Assembly: GCA_022496805.1 (NCBI GenBank)
Contig: CM040094.1
Span: forward strand, 4,301,501-4,365,500
From: Pohlia nutans
Lineage: Eukaryota; Streptophyta; Bryopsida; Bryales; Mniaceae
Direction of reading: 5' to 3'
DNA length: 64,000 bases
The translations under genes and the position numbers were made by a program. The number at the start of each line of letters is the position of its first letter. Position 1 is the first letter of the stretch. This document shows, piece by piece, positions 57,346 to 64,000 of this stretch. A model generated the notes under the pieces. That model worked only from the letters and a program-made list of their open reading frames with translations, made no database searches and was not told the origin of the DNA.

Positions 57346-57761
57346 TTAACCCTTTAACCACTAAGCTTGCAAGAGACCATTTTATAGTCGCTATCCATTT
57401 TCCCCCGCTACCCAAGCCCAAAAGATTAAAGAATATATATATATAATAGAATGTCATAGTGAATCATTATTTTTCCAATCTGATTGGAATTATGTACATC
57501 TGATCAAAATTCCACTTAGGGACTTTTCAAAAATAAGTATAATCAAATAATGGATTTTATATCATTTCATAGTGCATATTATTCCAAATTCATTACAATA
57601 AATTTTATTTTTATTTATTTTATAAATTCATTTGTACAGAGGTGATCTACACATTGATATTTACAACTTTTCCTGGTAAATCAACTCCATTTTTGTTATA
57701 CATCAGACATTCTATAACTCATTTTTGAAATTGATGCATCATCCGGACCTCAAAGGGTTAA
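57346..57761. mobile_element. TTAA element, diverged family C (408 bp)
   Basis: TTAA-CCCTTTAACCAC at left and GGACCTCAAAGGG-TTAA at right. Read in reverse, the right half (GGAGTTGATTTACCAGG, GTTGTAAATATCAATGTGTA) follows family C at 22338 closely. Non-coding. Confidence 0.75.
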
Positions 57762-59629
57762 CGGATCATAAGTTTTGTAAAAAGTGCATGTTTTTGGACA
57801 CATCTCTATACACATTAATCTCTCAAGGATCAAAGAACTCATTTTGGGCTTTTGGAAACTTCAAACATGACTTTGCAATGTCATGTATTCGGTCATACGG
57901 TTGGAATACCTCGAAGGCAAAAATAAATCATTGAAATTTTCGATTAGTTTGATTTTTAATTTCTCAAAATGGATATACCAAACAACTAAAAAACTTTAAA
58001 TTTATACTTAATTTTTTTTGAAATTATTTGAATGGATTTCCAAACAATTGAATAACTTTTCAAATAATTTGAATGTATCTTTAACTTCCACAATTTCAAA
58101 ACACAAATTTCACTAAAAAGAATTTGAAATTTGAATTACACATGTTTGAGCGCATGCAATAAAATATCTTTCCAAAGTTTAAGTATAATGAGCTTGCAAT
58201 CAATGGAGTTTATCACTTTGAAATCTTGGGAGTTAATTATTTCAACAAGGTAGAAATAATTGGATTTAAATAAATCAATCAAAATTTTCTTCTTGCCTAG
58301 TATATTAGCTTTGAAAATAACTTAGGAATTTACTATATACATATTTTACTCAACACTTAGGATGATTATGTATATTACATGGAGTATTAAATTTTATTTT
58401 ATAATTTTCTATTATATGACTTTTATGTAATTGTGTAATATGGGGTGCTTTCATTGTACTAGTGAGTGAAAAAGTAGTTTGAAGTGATAGATTTTTTAAG
58501 AAAAGGGACTTTAAAAATTCTAGCTATTTTTTGTAAATGATGGATATACAAGAATTTTGAAGGTTTAGGGGTATGCGGGATATTCACAACGACATTTTTG
58601 GCTGGGTTTATTTTTGGATTAGTGCTCCGCTACAACAATACTACTAAAAATACGATGTATTGTTTCAACTAAATGTATTCTAAAATGAACCGTACATAAT
58701 TAGAAAGTTATTATTCAAATTTTAGGTAGTCTAATGTCATTATATGTTGAATAGTTACAAAGTTATTTTTTAAAATTAGAATCTTTCCATCCTATAATAT
58801 TCAATAAGCTTTAAAAGCCTAAAATGGAAAAATGTGCACAATTGTAGAACTCATATGAAGGGTTTGTTTCTTAAAGCACATGTACATTTAGTGATTTAGT
58901 GAAACATGAAATTTATATACCAAAAATTGTGTGGGAAGGGCAAAAACCTATAAAATATTAATATTTTGCAGCAAACAATTTTTTTACTTTGTTATGACAA
59001 ACCAAATTTCATACAACGAAGATGAATAATTTTGAAAAATAAATTTGATGGAAATCATAATTAAATAAGAAGGAAGTTATAATTGAAAACAATTATCTAA
59101 TTAAAAACATTTTTACCACTACAGTCACTATTTTAAAAAGTAGTGCGTGATTTTGAAGCCTTCTAGTAACCAGTACCATGAGAACACCAAATGTCATTTT
59201 TTGTATGCTATTTTTTAAAACTTAATTTAAATCATCAAGTATATGATATGACTCTATATTAGAATAAATAAAATACTAATTTCATTGACGATGTATTTGT
59301 TAAAGAGGATTTCCTAAAGTAAAATAAACAAACTATATTGTAATATAAATAGATGACCAGAAGAAATAAAGGGCTAAGGATGTAAAAGGGTTTACATGTG
59401 AAGGTTTCAACATTGAACATTGAACATACGAAAGGTTTCAACATTGAACATTCAATACATAGTGAAGGCAATTCACATGAATTATGCAACTCTATTGGTT
59501 GACGATATGTTGAAAAACAATGTAAGACCAATGCAAGACATACAAACATACAACAAAGAAAATTGGATTGAAACTACTTCACAATCACCACAAATTTGCA
59601 AAGAGATTCAAAGCAACACAACAACTCTG
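57762..59629. other. Intergenic, AT-rich, no gene seen
   Basis: No supported gene. A short direct repeat AAGGTTTCAACATTGAACAT lies at about 59400-59450. Confidence 0.4.
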
Positions 59630-60115
59630 TCAAAGTGACGTGTGATCAACAATGTCGACCTTGAACAGAAACATTGCATGTACACTACGTCACATAATCA
59701 AAGTGACCCGTCACCAACAATGTCGACCTTGAACAGTAACACACTGCATGTACACTACGTCACATAATCAAAGTGACCCGTCACCAACAATGTCGACCCT
59801 GAACATAATAACATTGTATTACACGTCACATAATCAAAGCGCCGCGTCACCAACAATGTCGACTCTGAACAGTAACATTGTATTGCACGTCACATAATCA
59901 AAGCGCCGCATTACCAATAATGTCGACTATGAATAGTAAAATTGCCTCTACTCCACGTCACATAATCAAAGTGACATGTCACCAATAATGTCAACCCTAA
60001 ACAATAACATTGCATCTATTCACGTCACATAATCAAAGTGGCCCGTCACCAATAAAAAGTTGACCCTAAACAATAACATTGCATCTATTCACGTCACATA
60101 ATCAAAGTGTCACCT
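59630..60115. repeat. Tandem repeat of about 60-70 bp, about seven units
   Basis: Each unit holds ACGTCACATAATCAAAG, then a variable GTGACCCGTCACCAA-type palindromic stretch, then AATGTCGACC, then AACATTGCAT. Unit length varies from about 61 to 70 bp through small indels near the CTACACT segment. The first units are the most similar to one another, the last the most diverged. Confidence 0.88.
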
Positions 60116-62275
60116 CTTCCAAAAACTCAAATTCTTAAATTCTATTATAAAGGTCTCCAAATCTTCTAACCAGTGACTAGTCTACACGTGTCCCTTGCAT
60201 TTTCATAATAAAATTATCTACCCTATATTGCTTTAATAAAAATTAAAAATTAAAAATTAAATCACCCTATTTCCTTTTAATTAGAGTGTGAATAATAAAG
60301 CCCCCTATTATGTTTTCAAATCTATTGTAAAATTTGAACTTTTGTGAATATATTGCACTTTATTTGCCCACGCGTTGTTTGTGTTTTTTTGGAAGTGAAA
60401 CCTAAGGAAATAACTCACTTTTCATATCATAATTCCACGACCACTTTGTCAAATTGTAAACAAGTTCATTTGTTGTAAAGTAAAAACATAGCACATACTT
60501 AGTATCTAAAGATCAAAAAATAATTAATTTTGGCTTCACAATAGAAATTTTGAAATACACAAATATATCATTCGTATTTCAAGAGTAAAAAGATAGTTAA
60601 AACAAAATAAAACATATGATTTGAATAGCCTTTGAAGATCTTTGATGGAACCAAGAGTATAAGACTTCATTTATTATCACACATAATCTATATGTTGCAA
60701 TTGGGATTATTGTTGCATCTATTTTGAATAGCTTTAAAAACATATGCAATAGTTAATAATCATCAAGATTTTGAAGAATGAATTAAAAAAATTAAACTTG
60801 CAATGAATATTTGCTATGCATTATATGTTGTGTTGAATGAAGATATTGTATACTTGATTCTTTCAAAATAAATCCAAATGTTATTGAAATTAATATTTTC
60901 TACATTTTACTTTATTTCATTTATTGATGTTCATTTGACATGATATTAATAGAAACGAGTTTCATATGGTGTGTATCAACCTATTAAAACAAGCTAATAT
61001 AGTGGCTTGAAGAAACAATAGTTGTTTTTGGATTGGTTTTTCCTCCTACATTGTTTAATATATTATGAACCTCAACTTTTAGGTTTACAATTTTGGATTC
61101 TATTCATGTGAGATTATGGTGTGACTCTTTGAACGACTCTATTTAAATGAGAAATATGGCCATTGTAAGTACGCAATGGGGGACGATGGATTTCATGTAA
61201 AAATATTGTTATAATGTTGTATTTGAACTTATGGCAAGGCTTTCAAAAACCTTTTATGGCTCCAATTTTCAAGTTTGAATAAACTCAAATTTGATAAGAA
61301 TTACATAAATAGGTGAGTAAGAAAAGCGAGTGCAAAGTACTATTTAATTACACTACATTTATTTAAATTGGGTATTATATGCATAGAGGATTTTACACAA
61401 TGACATTTTTATCTTAGAAATTTTGATGAAAAAATTTATATTGTTTCTAAAAACAAATGAGTTGTTTGTAGTGAATATTAATATTGCATGTATTCCTAAA
61501 ACTATACAAAGTAGATCTAATAGTGATTCAAATTGCAACTTCTAAATTCCCTATAATCCTCAATAAGGCTCTACGCTTTAGATTTCATTAATAATCTCCA
61601 AACACTTATCAATCCAATATCTTTTTGATTACATAAATACAAATATTATCAATATAGGAAATGTTTATCTTTCGGGGCCTCTCTAACCTCACTGGTAATC
61701 CTTTGGAGCCACAAGCTTTCCTTTCAACCTTGATGAGTTCATAGCTATCTGTTGTCTCTGCTCCACCTAGGGAGAGAATATGGAAACGCTTTGTTTTTGA
61801 GGAGTTACATGACAATGAACAATAAAAATAAAGTGTAAAAGTAAATCAAAAGTAAATACAAAGGCAAAGAGTACGCGACTGACCCAATAGTTATACTAGT
61901 TATTGATTGAATATTTAATTTTAATCACATGAAATAAAAGTAGACATGTATGTTCACATGATGTCTAACTCTAAAAAGTGTCTTATCCATATCTTGTGAA
62001 ATCAAAACATGTATTCACCATTAGACAAAGCAAACTTTATTACATGCACTTTTAAACTCTCTTTGCTTTCAACCTTTATATGTGGAATTTTGAAGATCAT
62101 CCTTGCCAAACTTTCATTGGTATGAGGTTGATATTCAAAACTGTGGTTTTATGACAACTTCACCGTTGCCCATGCGACTGATTAATTATTTTGAAATTTT
62201 CATGTTCAACATTTAAAAAAGAAATTCTTTGAAATTTGAATTTTTGGATAGATAAATTATATTTTCCATGTGGAA
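60116..62275. other. Intergenic, AT-rich, no gene seen
   Basis: A minus-strand open stretch at about 61815-61660 (ETTDSYELIKVERKACGSKG) has gene-like composition but is under 70 codons and cannot be assigned. Otherwise featureless. Confidence 0.35.
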
Positions 62276-62395
62276 CTTGAGGACTTTTTGTTATCACCTA
62301 GAAAGCTCGTGTAGGACTTGTGGACTTTTTGTTATCACCTAGAAGGCTCGTATAGGACTTGTGGACTTTTTGTTATTACCTTGAAGTCTTAATTT
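62276..62395. repeat. 46-bp tandem repeat, about 2.5 units
   Basis: GACTTGTGGACTTTTTGTTA then TCACCTAGAAGGCTCG, repeated with small changes. Followed at 62400-62445 by two copies of AATTTATTTGATGCTCGGTT. Confidence 0.8.
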
Positions 62396-63281
62396 ATTTG
62401 ATGCTCGGTTTGTGTGTTGTAATTTATTTGATGCTCGGTTTGCATTTTTTTTTATTGTTTTAATTTCATCATATATGTTTTAGCGAACGTCCAACATAAT
62501 TTCCAAGATAATCCGTCATTTTGTTTTCAATTATTTTTAATGGAGCTGCCATAAAACTACGGTGGTCAAATCCTACAAGAATTGGAGGGTTGACAAATTA
62601 TTAGATGGTGAGCAAGTACACTTCAAATACTTTTTGAAGAATGTATTATAAATTGTTTCACAAAAACAACAATTTAGAAATCAAGTACTCAAAGAGGAAC
62701 CTCTTGTGGGCATACGCTAGTAGATTGGGTGGTCTTTGGGCACTAAGGAATAATGTTAAGCTATATTGCCCAACGCCCATGATATTGACACTAACTTGGT
62801 GGCAATATGGGCCTTGTGCACTGCATTTTAACACTATTTTCTAGTGACTAACACCACCTTTCTATTAGTGATATGTAAGAATTAGTTGTGTCTAATTAGG
62901 ATTGGAGTATGGCATTTTTAGAGTAATTAATATTTATAATCAAGTCCACCAAAGTTTAATCACTAAAAAAAAAAACCTAAAGTAAAGGTAGGGTATGGTC
63001 ACCAAAAAAATTTAGAAGATAAATGCCAATTTTTTTGGAAAATCATCTTTCCAATAAACAAAAAATTGTATGGAAAAAAATGTGTATTGAAAAATATTTT
63101 CAAGTATTCCATTTCTAAACACTACATTTCAATTGAAAAAAAAAATCTTCTTTGAAATTTACAAAATCCACGTCTATTACATGTTCAAATTTCATGCAAT
63201 TCCAAAATTTTAGTCAAAAGATATTAATAGGTTGTATTGTACAAAACCTCAAACTGGGCAACAAACAATCTTTGTTGAAGC
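62396..63281. other. Intergenic; possible decayed CACTA-type element at about 62711-62871
   Basis: GCTAGTAGATTGGGTGGT at 62717 and ACCACCTTTCTATTAGTG at 62851 are loosely complementary and resemble CACTA ends, but the left end has lost the CACT tetranucleotide. No gene. Confidence 0.35.
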
Positions 63282-63553
63282 AATCACTACTAGAGAAATG
63301 GGGTTCCTGATACGCACAAAATCAACAGAAATTCTGTTGGTTCTATGCGGGTTAGGAACAATTGATTCCGGAAAAATCAACATGAACTTGTTAGTACCAA
63401 GAGAAAATCAACAGGAACTTGTTGGTTCCAACAGAAAACTTGTTGGTTCTGTGCTGATGACTAATTGTTTGCTACATTAAACCCATTCTCTGTTGGTTCC
63501 AACAGATGTGTGTTGGTTTTGTCTTGGTTTTTACGCACTCTTTAGTAGTGAAT
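63282..63553. mobile_element. CACTA-type MITE (266 bp) with AAT duplication
   Basis: Body 63285-63550 begins CACTACTAGAGAAATGGG and ends CTCTTTAGTAGTG; AAT flanks both sides. The interior carries repeated TGTTGGTTC / GAACCAACA motifs (near 63335, 63418, 63432 and 63492), arranged like the subterminal transposase-binding repeats of CACTA elements. No transposase. Confidence 0.85.
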
Positions 63554-64000
63554 AAAAGAGACCATCCAATCTATAGTTCAAAGAAATTAACTAAATAGTT
63601 TTGTTTAAAGCATTTGTTTGGTCATTAGTGGAAATTATGTGGGTATCATACCCTTCATGTTAGAGGTATTTTTAGTTGGAGTTTGGTTTTGGATACTCTT
63701 TGTTTGTTAGATAAAAAGACTTTATAGTGTTTTCATTGGTGGGATTTTTGCCCTTGCTTCGTTTCGAGGCAGTGTTCTCTTGTTTATCTTATTCTTTTTA
63801 GGCAATCGAATAAATCGCACCATTTGTGTCAAAAAAATAAAAATAAAAAATATGTGGGTATGGTATCCCATAGTTAATAGACTATACCGCTCATAATATT
63901 TGAGTTAACAAAAATTCAGCAGTTCACCATGCTAAGTCAATGCAAAGTCCGCCCCATAATATTATTAATTTCTGACAATATTTATTCATGAACAATTCCT
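63554..64000. other. Intergenic, no gene seen
   Basis: AT-rich tail of the window; no supported feature. Confidence 0.4.

Noticed and set aside
59630..60115. Tandem array considered as a CRISPR array
   Set aside because: The whole unit repeats, with no unique spacers, and the genome is a plant nuclear one.
61609..61815. 68-codon minus-strand ORF with gene-like composition
   Set aside because: Too short and unassignable; may be an old exon fragment, but nothing supports a gene.

Overview
Nuclear DNA of a land plant. All protein genes are eukaryotic, most are split by GT-AG introns, and their closest family relatives are plant ones: a mitochondrial 2-oxoglutarate dehydrogenase E1, a type-B cytokinin response regulator, a Tat-SF1/CUS2-type splicing factor, a DUF4336 protein and F-box proteins. 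Long AT-rich intergenic stretches full of small transposons, moderate introns and only about five real genes in 64 kb would suit a bryophyte or another seedless plant, but the sequence alone does not fix the species.

Layout. 0.6-7.4 kb: complete 12-exon OGDH E1 gene (+). 7.4-10.9 kb: intergenic, with a 570-bp TTAA element and a 1-kb DNA transposon carrying an unrecognised ORF. 10.9-16.1 kb: two head-to-head F-box copies, both damaged; one is split by a 1.3-kb palindrome, the other has lost part of its middle, is frameshifted near its end and carries a transposon with a perfect 8-bp target duplication. 16-21.4 kb: repeats only. 22.0-24.1 kb: two-exon DUF4336 gene (+) whose single intron is filled with nested repeats. 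25.2-25.5 kb: N-terminal stub of a 2-oxoglutarate/Fe(II) dioxygenase (-) that runs into a transposon end. 26-30 kb: repeats. 30.1-35.7 kb: Tat-SF1-like splicing factor (+), with a triplicated segment in its leader. 36-45 kb: repeats, including a Tc1-type (DD34E) transposon nested in a TTAA element. 46.9-50.4 kb: type-B response regulator (-). 50.5-64 kb: repeats and tandem arrays, no convincing gene.

The most unusual content is mobile DNA. At least a dozen small elements are bounded by TTAA and have termini of the CCCCTAAAGG / CCCTTTAGTG type, the hallmark of the piggyBac superfamily, which is well known in animals and not generally reported as a plant lineage. Two of them can be compared with uninterrupted copies of their target inside this same window, and both comparisons give an exact TTAA duplication. 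A second family has CTCGGGG termini and 8-bp target duplications (three copies, one carrying a 179-residue ORF). The Tc1 element has a DD34E transposase with a single nonsense codon, perfect ends and a clean TA duplication, which is unlike the DD39D mariner elements usual in plants.
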